A stretch of 40,727 bases of DNA, from positions 1 to 40,727 of the forward strand of contig JAUCBJ010005296.1 of the NCBI GenBank assembly GCA_032718475.1. The letters are read 5' to 3'. The DNA is from Nemertoderma westbladi (Eukaryota; Xenacoelomorpha; Nemertodermatida; Nemertodermatidae). The translations under genes were made by a program, and so were the position numbers. This document shows positions 11,617 to 21,594 of this stretch, in pieces (the first letter of the stretch is position 1; each line of letters starts with the position of its first letter). The notes beneath the pieces are model-generated. The model saw nothing but the letters and a program-made list of their open reading frames with translations. It searched no databases and was not told the DNA's origin.

Positions 11617-12215
11617 ATACCTTTTATTTAACTATTGTGGATCTACGTATCTTTTATTTTAATTAAATAATTAATGTAAGAAATATATTATAATTCATAA
11701 TCTAGAACTATGTGTGATTGTGTTATTTTTAGCAATTGACTTATCACTTATCGCCCCTACCACTTGGTAATTGTTCTATATTCTATAACTGAAATTTCGT
11801 GACCGGGTTGTGTTTATAAATATTTAATGTTTAAACATTTCAATTCCCTGTAATGCGGTTTACGAATTTTATTATGAATTTATTGTTGATCAAATAAATG
11901 CCAGCTAGTCTGGCGCTGCGCGCGTTGCGCGATAAACTAGACTAAACTATTCGGTTAAATATTTAAATTCAACTTCCATAATTTACGATAGAGTTACAAA
12001 AATCTAACATAAACAATAGTAAAACCAAAAACAGATATTTAAAATAATAAAACAGACAATAATAAAATAGATAAAACAGAATTAAATTTCCCTCATAACA
12101 ATATTTTTATCAGCTGATTTATTGCAAAAAAATTTCCAATCTTTAAACTAGTTTTTTCAGAACTATGAAAAATGTCAATAGGTCCCTTTCTATTGTGACC
12201 GCCAGCCACATTTAA

Positions 12216-12482
12216 GTTTACAAACTCAACTGTTTTAGACCGATGTCAGGATGTAGCAACACAATCAAGGATAATGCTAATGCTGTAGGCCTAATGCTAT
12301 TATACCTGGTACCGGTCCGGTACACGTGTCCGGTTGTGTTGTTGTCTGCCAACTATTAGAGCTACCAGACCGACCGAGAGTTCTGAGTTCCGACCGACTA
12401 CAGGCTGAAAGGACTAAATCAGTAAAATGTGAAATGGTAACAATTTTCTATAGTAAAGGTCGCAAACGATTGAATTAAAACG
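12216..12482 (+). promoter_or_regulatory. Putative promoter and 5' UTR region of TRPC4AP
   Basis: This stretch lies between the inverted-repeat element and the TRPC4AP start codon and is the only place for a proximal promoter. It becomes GC-richer at about 12300-12410 (CCGGTCCGGTACACGTGTCC, then repeated CCGACCGA). No convincing TATA box was seen. An upstream non-coding exon cannot be excluded. The call rests on position only. Confidence 0.3.
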
Positions 12483-13673
12483 ATGTCCCATTCACTGACT
12501 GATCTTCACCACGTCTGCCCTCCTCCCAACCGCCCCACCGCGATTCGGCCCCCCAACTGGTTGACTTCGGCTCGACTCACTCCGAGAAACACATCGGTAT
12601 TCGACGTAATCCGTCGCTCGCAGTACACCGGCCGGGGGTTCCGAGCTGCCCGGCAACTTGGAGACCAGTTCATAAAGTCCGTCGACGTGCGAATGAACTG
12701 GAAGGAGCTGCCCCAACTTGTTCTAGAAATCGAGGATTTGGTTTCGAAACCGAAACTTAATGTTCAATCCCTGCTCCCGAAAGTGGCGGAAATGCAACCA
12801 TTGTTCTACGAGGAGAGTGTTAGGGAGTCTCCGGAAGGGAGTGGCGTATACCAAAACTCTATTAACCTCAACACCGAAGTCTTACATCTGTTCGGGGCGT
12901 GGCTCGTTTTCAAAAAAATCGCGAGCACTATCGTATCGGAAGGGATTCCCGACAAGGAACAGTTTGACGACCGAACTAAACTGTGCGCGCATTCTCTCGA
13001 GATGCTACACAACATGTGTATGACGTTACCGGGAGTAGCGCGGAGTTTGGGAAGCGACGATGCCTTCATTCGAATGTTGATCCCGCTGCTTAACGTTAGA
13101 TCACTGTACCAGGCAGCCGCTGGAGTCCTCGAAGACATTCTGATAAACATCGACGACGTTATCCTCCTGGAATCGTTGGATAAAGTCCCCGAACTCGTCG
13201 CGAACATGCCACCGGAGCAGTTGGCCTCGTTCTGCCGCGTCGCTTCGTTCGCGGTCTCGGGACTCACAGAACGCAGCCATGGCGGCACCCTGGTCGCGTC
13301 GGACTTGGCGGAACGAGCGCAACAAGTAGACGACCGGGCTCGTAGCGAGGCCAATCTCGCGTTCCTCCTCGGGCTCCCGGCCTTCCTACCGCGACTCGTC
13401 GCTCTCTCAGCCCAGTCTATCTCGGTGATGGACGATGTTGAGTCTACCGCGACCTTCACCCAGTGGATGAGTTCGGTTGAACGCTCTGGGGATCTCGTAG
13501 AGGCCTTCGCCGTTATTGACCGGACCGATTACCTAGGGATGATGCACCGTATGCTGACGCGGGCCAGCCTGGTTCATTTGCCGCAATTGCTGCGGACAAT
13601 GCACGAGTTGGTGTTCAAAGTGGAGGTGTTTCTATTGCTGAACGCGATGCTAGTTGGGAAACAGCGTGGTGTG
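12483..13673 (+). CDS. TRPC4AP: TRPC4AP homologue, exon 1 (residues 1-397)
   Basis: First coding exon of the TRPC4-associated protein (TRUSS). In vertebrates this is a substrate receptor of DDB1-CUL4 ubiquitin ligases and a TNF-receptor and TRPC-channel partner. The ATG at 12483 has A at -3. Family blocks in order: QYTGRGFRAARQL (near residue 46), WKELPQLVLEIEDL, HLFGAWLVFKKIAS (human HIFDLFGG region), LEMLHNMCMTLPGVARSL, LASFCRVASFAVSGL, and MHELVFKVEVFLLLNAMLVG just before the splice, matching human MHEIMYKLEVLYVLCVLLMG. I place the donor at GTTAGT (13674), in phase 0. This keeps the alignment into exon 2 gap-free; the alternative GTGGTT three bases earlier drops one residue. The exon is GC-rich with CpGs retained, unlike its flanks. 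The fused N-terminal half in one exon is notable against a many-exon vertebrate gene. Confidence 0.93.
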
Positions 13674-13790
13674 GTTAGTTGAGAGTTGCGGTAATTAGGT
13701 ATCGGTGTGGTTTACTTCAGTAGTATATATTATACTTCATGGAATGGAATGGAGTCTTTATTCAGGTACCCGTCCCCGTCCCCCTCCCCC

Positions 13791-14249
13791 GGTCCTACGA
13801 ATTACCCCAAAATACCCCAAAACACCCCAAAATACCCCAAAAGACCCCAAAATAGTATAAAACTACCCCAAAATACCCCAAAATAGTTTAGAATTACCCC
13901 AAAATACCCCAAAATAGTTTAGAATTACCCCAAAATACTTTTTTTTCAGCCTTTGTTTTGGAAATTTAATTTACCCCAAAATATGGCAAAATGACGAATT
14001 ACCCCAAAATAATGACGAATTACCCCAAAATAATTAAAATTTTTTTCTTCACTCTCGTTTATTGTTTTGGTTAAAAAAAACTTGCCACTGTAACCTGCTC
14101 CTTTCCCTCGCTGTTAAAAAACATGGTTAGCTTATTTTGGGGTATTTTGGGGTAATTTTTTAGCCTTTTTGGGGTATTTTGGGGTAATATTTGACTATTT
14201 TGGAGTATTTTGGGGTGTTTTGGGGTATTTTGGGGTAATTCGTAGGACC
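13791..14249. mobile_element. Core-bearing foldback element B with ACCCCAAAATA arms
   Basis: The left end is GGTCCTACGAATTACCCCAA followed by tandem ACCCCAAAATA units. The right end is the exact inverse (GGGGTATTTTGGGGTAATTC, then GTAGGACC). The arms pair for about 45 bp with one or two mismatches. The core (14056-14108) reads TTATTGTTTTGGTTAAAAAA and then CCACTGTAACCTGCTCCTTT. CCCTCCCC occurs immediately outside both ends (an 8- to 9-bp duplication, CCCCTCCCC at most), but this is low-complexity sequence. It has no coding capacity and is inserted in TRPC4AP intron 1. Confidence 0.85.
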
Positions 14250-14545
14250 CCCCTCCCCAAAATCTAATCAGATTGCATGAAATTTGAAACAGAGATAGTT
14301 TCTCCTCCCGTCCACTGGAGGAGCTGGGTGAGTCAGAATTTTTATTTTCGTTTTCATTATTTAGCTAAAAGCGTCGATATTACTCCAGTTACACCGCAGT
14401 TATTCTTCAACCTTATAGTGATTTGTAGGTACTAGTGGAAAGCTGGCCGTGCAAGGATTTTAAATATGTAACACGATCTGAAATTTGTTGAAAAATTGCC
14501 TAGATATTAGCGTTCGAAAGTTGAATGGTTTTGCATTAGCGCGAC
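14250..14545 (+). repeat. Dispersed repeat R, copy 1
   Basis: Starts at a C-rich run, then GATTGCATGAAATTTGAAAC, ACAGAGATAGTT, TTATTCTTCAACCTTATAGT, GCAAGGATT and GCGTTCGAA. The same order of blocks occurs at 26152-26545 and, inverted, at 26885-27146. About 290 bp, with no reading frame. The family begins at a poly-C tract in every copy seen. Confidence 0.8.
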
Positions 14546-15399
14546 TTGGGTGAGGTTAATTTATTATATTTAACCTTTGTGTTATCCTCAAAATATCAGC
14601 ATATTTGATCTTCTGGGTCAATATAACCCAATTTCAATTTACCTTAATTTATATAGAATTAACCTAAATTTACTTTACAATCACTTATCGCAATCATTTA
14701 TAATCACTGCCTAAAACAAATGCATGTGCCTTGCAAACATATTTAGAGCATTTACAGCACTGTAAGTTATATTTATTGTCATTTTTTGAGCATAGATGAC
14801 ATCGAGATCGCTTCGACGTCTCAGAGATCTTTTGGTAATTCTGAAACTGTAAACGAATTTTTCATATCTATTTTACTTTTGGAGTTATTTGATGTCTTGT
14901 AGACATCAATAATTTTTAAATTATTTAATTTTAAGTGGCCAATTTTTAATATCGGCATTACTTTTTCAAAATACAAAATAATTGTATTTGGCCTACAGGA
15001 TAATTTTCGCGATGGGAGTTTTCCTGTTCGGTGATTTCATTTCAAATATTAATTTATACTCAGTCTGTTTGTATGACCGTTTGTCTGTCAAAAATTAGGG
15101 AAAAATTATAGCTAACAAAATGTTTTGCTTTAAAAAAAGGGAGTTTTCTTGGAAGGTGATTCCATTTCCAATAGATTTGCCGATTTTAAGGGTTCCACTC
15201 GTTCCAGACTGTTTGAATGGAAGTTGGTTTTTTCAGTCTGTCTAAACAACAGACCGATAGACAAACAGACCTACAGGTACGTCTGTGTGTTTGTTTGTTA
15301 AAACAAAATTCAAAATAATGTACCGGGGTGGTTATCTTGCTGCACCAAAATTACAAGTATTGAACAATTTTCATAAAATTTGAAAGTTACAATTTTCGG

Positions 15400-16145
15400 C
15401 TAATTCTTTTTCAATACAGGTTTTCTGGGGCGCAGAATCCATTGGCAAATGTTTAAAAATGATTTGATTACAATAAATGGCTGTTTTAGTCCTCTACGTA
15501 GGCAAAAATGAAATAAAAACAAGTAACCAGCACTTTTCAGTTTGAACACAAAATTTTTAATTCAATTATACGATGGTATAAATTAAGATTTTCAGGTTTT
15601 CTGGGGCGCTGATTCTAATGGAATACATTTCAAATTTTTCAGATCATTGCTACTCGTTTTTTTCGGCGCAATATGGCAAATTTTGGTGCTGGCACCAAAT
15701 TTCTAACTCATCACCAAAAAGTACAAGTTTGAGATGAGATGTCCATTGCTGTTTTTATTGTTTCCATCAAATTCAGGACGCTCAAAAACCCGTATAAGGC
15801 AGGAAACAAGATGATAATATCTAGTGATCAAATTTGCTTATTTTCAAAAATTTGGTGCTGTCACAACAATTTTCACCAACCGGCAAAAAAATACAAGTTT
15901 GAAAACTCATGCAATTTTTACTTTTCATTGAATTCAGAACCCTCACAAACCCGTATAACGCAAGGAACAAGGCGACACAATCAATTGATATATTTGATGG
16001 TTTTCAAAATTTGGCACCAGCCGAAAAAAACAAGTTTGAAATTTCGAAATTAATTTATTTATATGAATTCCATCTAATTGCAAACACAAAAAACCGGTGT
16101 AAATCAAAAATAGAGATGTTTCAAATCATATTTCATGAAATGTAA
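15400..16145. repeat. Degenerate tandem region in intron 1
   Basis: Related blocks recur at roughly 170-190 bp. CAGGTTTTCTGGGGCGC appears at 15418 and 15595. Variants of AAATTTGGTGCTG/GGCACCA appear near 15674, 15848 and 16008. ACAAGTTTGA appears near 15723, 15894 and 16030. CAAACCCGTATAA-type sequence appears near 15785 and 15947. The copies are old and diverged. The short open frames at 15739 and 15909 are by-products. Confidence 0.6.
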
Positions 16146-16224
16146 TTTTCAAAACTCGTCTCAAAAAAAGTGCCAAAAGTGGGGTTGTTGTTAATTTATC
16201 GTTAGGTTTTGGTATTAAGGATTG

Positions 16225-16320
16225 ATACTGCCCAGTGGCTCACTTGGTAGAGCGTGGGTCTTGGAATCCCAGGTACCGAGTTAAATCCCCCCATTCTGGT
16301 GAATGTTTTTTGTTATAAGA
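16225..16320 (+). repeat. tRNA-derived SINE head (degenerate)
   Basis: GCCCAGTGGCTCACTTGGTAGAGCG resembles a pol III A box (TGGCTCACTTGG). GAGTTAAATCC, about 35 bases further on, resembles a degenerate B box. The block AGGTACCGAGTT is shared with the SINE at 18205. It does not fold as a clean tRNA and lacks a proper acceptor stem, so I call it SINE-derived and not a functional tRNA. Confidence 0.6.
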
Positions 16321-16572
16321 TTGGTAGTAAGCCATTCAAGGAGACAGACATTTCATGCGTTAGTAGACGCGGACCTTTTCGCGCTTGTTGATAACCGTTT
16401 TCTCTATTAAGAAGACAGTAGATTTTTAGGAAAAGTCATAAAATTTCAGATTCGCTACTGCGTTTGTTTAAGAGTTATAACAACCCCCCCCCCCCCCGGG
16501 TTTAATAGGGTTAAATGCAACAGATTATAATTTCCGGTAATTAATTAATTATTCCCGCTGGTTTATTTCTAG

Positions 16573-16991
16573 GTCCACAATGAGTTGGTGCGTCTCCGAC
16601 TAATGCCGCTACTTAACGGTGTGTTCGAGTTGGTCGTGTGGCGATGCCATCTGGAGCAGCAGTTCGCGCGCTCCGAGGTCCAGCTAACCGACTGCTCTTG
16701 CGGTCCCGAGATCGCGTTACGCGTTCAGTTCCTCCGGCTGTTCCACGCGTTCTGCGACCGCCAAGCCAACCGGTACGCGGTGCTCACGGCCTTCGAGCTC
16801 CGGAGTCTCCGTCGGATAGAGACGGAGTTGCGCGCCAAATGGGAGCCGAAAGGCCGCCGTAAAGGGCTCGGGGAGACCCGGGGCCCTTCAGTAGAGGCCT
16901 CCCTCGACGAGGGATCAATGTGTCTGGGATCCAAGGGTTTACTGGTTAAAGTAATCGAGTTACTGTTGGCCGAACGACGGAGCGGATCTAG
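16573..16991 (+). CDS. TRPC4AP: TRPC4AP homologue, exon 2 (residues 398-537)
   Basis: The exon opens in frame at GTC CAC right after TTTATTTCTAG, giving VHNELVRLRLMPLLNGVF, which matches human VHRMIAEFKLIPGLNNLF. The central block CSCGPEIALRVQFLRLFHAF matches human CDCSPDITLKIQFLRLLQSF. The exon ends GSKGLLVKVIELL (human GKRGLLTRLLQVM). The donor is the consensus GTAAGT at 16992, splitting an arginine codon AG|G (phase 2). The internal stretch WEPKGRRKGLGETRG is longer than the corresponding vertebrate loop. It is strongly GC-rich with abundant CpG. Confidence 0.95.
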
Positions 16992-17303
16992 GTAAGTCTA
17001 ACGCTCCCGAGTTATATTAACTTATCTTATATTTAGTGCCGTGTATACATAATAGTTTATTACCGTGTAAGTCGTCTTGAAATCCGAATGCAGAGAGGAT
17101 TGTATCAATACAGAGGAGAACTGCAATCTTAAACATGTTTAAAGTTAAATAGTTGTTCTGAAATTAAAAGCAACGCACACCTACCTATCTAAACTTGTAC
17201 CGCCACTTATCTACAGGCGAGTGACGCGTTTCCATCTGGGTTGGTTAACCGTAGTACCCGATGGTGGTCCTCCCACTCATTGTTTCCTTTATTCCTCGAC
17301 TAG

Positions 17304-18186
17304 GTACCGCTTCTGGATGTGCCGTTGCGTTGAATCCTTCGTGAGGGGCGACGTCTCGAACGCCGACCAATGTTTCATCGCTTCGTTCGGCGTCCTGGGG
17401 CACCTCATCGATGTCATCGCCAATGGGAACTCGACGGAGGATTGTGTGGAGGAGGACGGGCTGGGGTGTTACGGACAGTGTCGGTGTCATACAGCTAATC
17501 AACTCATACAGGACACCTTAGAGGTCTCCTTCGATCTCCTAGGGGATTTACTCAAATTCAACCCCGACAATATATTAATTCTAGAACGCGAATTAACCGA
17601 GAAGTCGTTCAGCTCTTTGATAACATCAGCTCGGAACTTTATCATCGAGAGCAACATGTTCTTCCGATCGTTAATTCTATCTTACGAACAGTTTCTTGTC
17701 GAAGATTCTTCGATGTGTTCCGATCTGTGCGGCGTCTCCGCGTTGCTACGTTACGTCTCCGACGACACTCATCGTCTCCAACTCTTCTGTCTCCTCGTCG
17801 ACTCTCTCAATGTATCGACACTAACCCAGGAGAACGTCTCCTGTCTCAACACCGCTATTATTATACTCATATTTGCTCGCGAGAAGAAGCAACTCGAGTG
17901 GTACTTGTCGAAGTTGCGGAGCGTGGAGTGGCAGACTCTCAGTGTTTCCGGGAGTGTGGGTCCCAACTTTATTGGGTTGCTCGGGTTCTGGAGGCGACAT
18001 TACGACAGTCGGGTCTCTCGTCAACCGGATGTGGCGTCATTGCAGGGGAGTTCGGGTATCAGCTGGGAGCGCTGGCTGGCGCTCGTAGACTGTTTGTTAG
18101 CCGGACGCAACGCCCACGCACAACAGCCAACCGATCTCAATCAAACTTTCGAGTCTTCCCTAGTTTTCGATTCCGATTTGTCGTGA
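17304..18186 (+). CDS. TRPC4AP: TRPC4AP homologue, exon 3, C-terminal (residues 537-830)
   Basis: After the acceptor CTCGACTAG, G completes the split arginine, then YRFWMCRCVESFVRGDVSNA matches human FRFWQARAVESFLRGTTSYA. Further family blocks are FDLLGDLLKFNPDN, LTQENVSCLNTAIIILIFAR (human LTQENVSCLNTSLVILMLAR), GLLGFWRRHY and ISWERWLALVDCLL. The stop is TGA at 18184-18186, close to the family's normal C-terminus. An in-frame stretch upstream of 17304 is intron read-through. The acidic insert EDCVEEDGLG in the middle is absent from the human protein as I recall it. The three exons total 2493 bases, an 830-residue protein against about 797 in human. Confidence 0.95.
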
Positions 18187-18204
18187 TGTTCACACCAGCT
18201 GGTT
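18187..18204 (+). other. Start of TRPC4AP 3' UTR
   Basis: Short sequence between the stop codon and a SINE, so the 3' UTR probably runs into the SINE. The first AATAAA hexamers downstream are at 18473-18478 and 18546-18551. Confidence 0.4.
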
Positions 18205-18440
18205 GGTGGGGTGGTTACTGACAGTGTCACGAACTGGAAGGTACCGAGTTCGACCCCGGGGCAGGGCGGTCTGCTGCGATTTGCTAACTACTAGAACCGG
18301 GTGCGCTATATATCAGGTTATTATGGGTGTCCAACCATGGGAGTAAGAGCCTCACACCTTACCTTAGTAGATAGCACCCTAGAGAGGGGATCCTTCAGAT
18401 CACCTCATCATTCGGGTTGTACCTGGATTGATTATACGTC
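18205..18440 (+). repeat. tRNA-derived SINE
   Basis: The head contains GGTACCGAGTTCGACCCC, with a good pol III B box (GTTCGACCC) and a weaker A-box-like segment upstream. The body contains GGGTGTCCAACCATGGGAGT, CACCCTAGAGAGGGGATCC and CATCATTCGGG. The body blocks recur at about 34203-34300 and the head block at 16225. It sits directly after the TRPC4AP stop codon and may supply part of its 3' UTR. Confidence 0.65.
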
Positions 18441-18472
18441 GGTATTTACTTTATGGTGATTAAAATTTATAT

Positions 18473-18478
18473 AATAAA
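18473..18478 (+). terminator. Candidate polyadenylation signal of TRPC4AP
   Basis: AATAAA 287 bases after the stop codon, in an AT-rich setting. A second AATAAA lies at 18546-18551. Position and hexamer only. Confidence 0.35.
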
Positions 18479-18621
18479 TATTTTAAATTTATATTAGTAA
18501 TTTGTTATTAATTAATATAATGGATAAAAATTTGTATTTTTGTTAAATAAAAAGGTGTTAAAATATAGACAATCTTTCTTGTATATTTCAGTTTCTGCAG
18601 CACTGCCATATTCGAAGCTAG

Positions 18622-19118
18622 GACAATTCCGACCAGGACAATTCCGACCCGGACAATTCCGACCCGGACAATTCCGACCCGGACAATTCCAACCCGGACA
18701 ATTCCGACCCGAACAATTCCGACCCGGACAATTCCGACCAGGACAATTCCGAACCGGACAATTCCGTCCCGGGCAATTCCGTCCCGGACAATTCCGACCC
18801 GGACAATTCCAACCCGGACAATTCCGACCCGAATAATTCCGACCCGGACAATTCCGACCAGGACAATTCCAACCCGGACAATTCCGACCCGAATAATTCC
18901 GACCCGGACAATTCCGACCAGGACAATTCCGACCCGGACAATTCCGTCCCGGACAATTCCGTCCCGGACAATTCCGACCCGGACAATTCCGACCCGGACA
19001 ATTCCGACCCGGAAAATTCCGTCCCGGACAATTCCGAGCCGGACAATTCCGATCCACTCAGAGATCGAATTAAATTTTCATGGGTCGGAATTGTCCGGGT
19101 CGGAATTGTCCGGATCAA
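18622..19118. repeat. 15-bp minisatellite forming a foldback (long left arm, short inverted right arm)
   Basis: About 28 copies of GGACAATTCCGACCC (18622-19050) are followed by about 30 unique bases and then by two inverted copies, GGGTCGGAATTGTCC, at 19083-19112. One orientation is thus hugely expanded and the other minimal, around a short loop. The unit in inverse, GGGTCGGAATTGTCC, resembles the arm unit GGGCCGAAACGTCC of the foldback element at 3583-4831. The long open frames (FRPGQ-type, NCPGR-type, GSELS-type) result from the period being a multiple of three. Confidence 0.9.
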
Positions 19119-20227
19119 AACAAATAAAGATTATTAATAGAAATTACCGGTAATCAATAACAAAAATCTGTGTTCTACCACAAAATTTTTTTAGGATGAA
19201 GTTTCGCTTAAATCTGTTTATTATCTGTTTGTGACGTTATAAACAACTGGCAGGGCCAATGGTAAAGTTCAGCTTATGAATAATTATTAAGGTTTGGGTT
19301 ACATGGCAGTTTTAATTAGGGTTTGGATCGCCGCACCTTTATTAATCAGCAAGATTATTTAATTTGGTAATTTTTTTATTTTACTTTGTAGACATTTAAA
19401 TAATGGCAGCCATTTTTAAAAACTGTTAATTTTTTTAAAAGTCTCCACTACAAGTTATGTCGTTCGTGTTTTTTTTCGGGGATAATAATGATTTGTTAAT
19501 TTTAAAACTCAATAATTGTATTTCATATCCTTTATTTAATTTCATATATTCAATAAACATAATAAGAGTTTCGGAAATCAAATTGAGCCCTTGATAAAAA
19601 AGGATTAACTGAACATTTAATTTAATGATATAATATAATTATTTATTATAGTTTCGGATAGGCAGGTCCATTAACGTTGTACCGAATAATTTAAAATAAA
19701 CAATTAATTAACTATTCAATAGAAAATACCAGTAATATTTAATAACCTTAATCAAAATGATGGCTTATTTAATTGTAAAGCCAATTAATTTAGTAAAGCC
19801 GCGGTGCCTGAATTATATTGTTTGAGTGCCTGTAAAATAAACAATTGAAATTATACGATAAAACTAGTTGTTTTCACTGGTTCATTTTTAGGTAAAGTTT
19901 CACTTTATGTAGGATGTGTGTGTAGGTTATGTTATGTACTAAATTCATTGGGTTAAAAATTAGGTGTATTTTCAATTTTTAGATAAGTCATTAATAAATT
20001 GTTTAAAAGCAAAAATAATAACTAAACCACACATACAATGAACTTACAATGTCAGCTGTAACAACTAAATTTATTTATTATCTTGTACAATTATTACTGT
20101 TCGTAATATTACCCATCAAATCATTGTAAAAGCTAACTAAACTGGTTGTAAACTATTGCGGAAACTTAATGATTTATTACAAAATTAGTGGTGTTCTTAA
20201 AGCAAAACGTTATATTTGTATTAGAAT
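19119..20227. other. AT-rich intergenic sequence between the convergent genes
   Basis: About 1.1 kb with many short A/T runs and no coding frame, tRNA or clear repeat. It lies between the TRPC4AP 3' side and the stomatin 3' side. Confidence 0.5.
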
Positions 20228-20406
20228 GGCGCAAACTGAACGCGAACACCAACTTATCTGTTTAGAGGGTTTAAAATAAACATTAAAGGGAAAGGAGCAG
20301 GTTACAGTGGTGGTGTTTTCTAACCAAAACAATAAACGAAGCTTTATTTCACCTGTGGTCAATTCGCATTACAGGCAACTTTTTTCACTTGCGGTTAATT
20401 TGCGCC
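20228..20406. mobile_element. Core-bearing foldback element C (179 bp)
   Basis: The left arm is GGCGCAAACTGAACGCGAA. The right side has two related units, CACCTGTGGTCAATTCGCAT and CACTTGCGGTTAATTTGCGCC, the second pairing with the left arm. The core is on the minus strand at 20287-20340: inverse reading gives CGTTTATTGTTTTGGTTAGA, then CCACTGTAACCTGCTCCTTT and CCC. It is non-coding. The arm match is weaker than in elements A, B and F. Confidence 0.65.
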
Positions 20407-20856
20407 TTTATCAAACTAACAGAGTTATAATAGAAGGTAATAATATATGTTTTTTGTAATAGAAATAAAAAGTAACCTATTAGCAGAGCAAAGTATTCCT
20501 AATGACAAAATACCAACAATTATCGAATCATAATATTAAATAATATTTTGGTAATCATGATTATTTTGGTAAACATGTTCATTTAACAGGTACATACTTA
20601 CACACAAAAAACATGTACTATTGTGACGTCGCGTGGTAGTAATATGGCGGCATAAGGCGATACTTATAGTCATTAACAGTACAACAAAAATATAATTAGC
20701 CTACTTTTTACTTGGGATTGTCAAACAATACAATAATAACCAGATGTTAAATTTTAGTGATTATATTCAATAATTATAAGTAAAAATTAAAAATGTAACT
20801 CGTCAGCCCATCTTTAATACTGTATAAGCGGCGATGAAATCAACGTTATGCGAATG
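20407..20856. other. AT-rich sequence downstream of the stomatin stop codon
   Basis: Presumed to include the stomatin 3' UTR (minus strand). The nearest inverse AATAAA, TTTATT near 20343, lies inside element C. No other feature seen. Confidence 0.35.
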
Positions 20857-21087
20857 TTACATCATAGCAACCGGGGGTTGTATACTTCCTGTTCCTAGGC
20901 AGTCGCTGGCTAGACTGGCGAGCAGGTTTATGGGGATAGGGAATATTATTGTGGAGTTCTTTTCAGCTGATATGGCGGATAGAGTCTGTAGATACCGTAG
21001 CTGAAGGGCCATGGGAGACAGTTGGAGGACATCAGCCGCCTCCTTTAGGGCACGGGATGCTTTCTGCTCACCTTCGGCGGCGATCAC
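20857..21087 (-). CDS. Stomatin-family protein, last exon
   Basis: On the minus strand an acceptor CTATTTTAG is followed in frame by [29 protein letters not shown], the conserved stomatin segment after AREARAK. Then come [20 protein letters not shown] and [15 protein letters not shown], the family's C-terminal oligomerisation region. The exon ends with a divergent tail, PPVAMM, and TAA at 20857-20859. It codes 76 residues plus stop. The vertebrate equivalents read VIAAEGE...KEASMVI and EKNSTIVFPLPIDML. The protein is a membrane-associated scaffold that oligomerises at cholesterol-rich membrane and modulates ion channels (MEC-2/stomatin). I cannot tell which paralogue it is, so I give no symbol. 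Confidence 0.95.
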   Translation of the reverse strand: MIAAEGEQKASRALKEAADVLQLSPMALQLRYLQTLSAISAEKNSTIIFPIPINLLASLASDCLGTGSIQPPVAMM

Positions 21088-21149
21088 CTAAAATAGAAAA
21101 TACAATTAAATCTTAATATTTTGTTTTCATATATCGGAACTGGAAATAT

Positions 21150-21592
21150 GTGAAGTATACCAGACTTTAAGCTGTTATATTTCACTTTGCGGTTTATCCC
21201 CATGTGAAATATACCAGACTTTAAGCAGTTATATTTCACTTTGCGGTTTATCCCCATGTGAAATATACCAGACTTTAAGCAGTTATATTTCACTTTGCGG
21301 TTTATCCCCATGTGAAATATACCAGACTTTAAGCAGTTATATTTCACTTTGCGGTTTATCCCCATGTGAAATATACCAGACTTTAAGCAGTTATATTTCA
21401 CTTTGCGGTTTATCCCCATGTGAAATATACCAGACTTTAAGCAGTTATATTTCACTTTGCGGTTTATCCCCATGTGAAATATACCAGACTTTAAGCAGTT
21501 ACATATTTCACTTTGCGGTTTATCCCCATGTGAAATATACCAGACTTTAAGCAGTTATATTTCACTTTGCGGTTTATCCCCATGTCAAGTAT
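21150..21592. repeat. 54-bp minisatellite, each unit a hairpin
   Basis: About eight copies of a 54-bp unit containing GTGAAATATA, a 16-base loop (CCAGACTTTAAGCAGT) and TATATTTCAC, then TTTGCGGTTTATCCCC. The 10-bp stem is perfect in most copies. One unit (near 21500) has an extra two bases (TTACATATTTCAC). A further single unit lies beyond the LINE insert at about 21995-22045. The reading frame MGINRKVKYNCLKSGIFH repeated on minus follows from the 54-bp period. Confidence 0.93.
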
Positions 21593-21594
21593 AC

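Larger units (their letters stand above)
10427..12215. mobile_element. Inverted-repeat element just upstream of TRPC4AP
   Basis: The left arm (10427-10469) contains GGTCACAATAGAAAGAGACT and then TATTGACAT. The right arm (12168-12215) is its inverse: the reverse complement gives GGTCACAATAGAAAGGGACC and then TATTGACAT. The arms match at roughly nine bases in ten over about 45 bp. The interior is AT-rich, has no transposase frame, and contains a hAT MITE. I could not define a target-site duplication. The two arms could instead be two separate inverted insertions of one repeat. Confidence 0.55.
13674..16572 (+). other. TRPC4AP intron 1 (2899 bp)
   Basis: The donor is GTTAGT and the acceptor TTTATTTCTAG. 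The intron contains a core-bearing foldback element (13791-14249), a dispersed repeat copy (14250-14545), AT-rich unique sequence, a degenerate tandem region (about 15400-16145), a tRNA-derived SINE (16225-16320) and a C run near 16484-16497. Confidence 0.85.

Noticed and set aside
12806-13459. Long minus-strand frame opposite TRPC4AP exon 1
   Set aside because: Shadow of a GC-rich coding exon; no homology of its own.
16233-16305. Functional tRNA gene
   Set aside because: A-box-like and B-box-like segments are present, but the B box is degenerate and no closed acceptor stem forms. The head is shared with a SINE.
17221-17303. Extension of TRPC4AP exon 3 upstream to 17221
   Set aside because: The frame is open, but homology begins at YRFW, directly after an acceptor AG at 17302-17303 whose phase matches exon 2.
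18512-19118. NCPGR/FRPGQ repeat proteins
   Set aside because: Products of a 15-bp minisatellite period, open on both strands.
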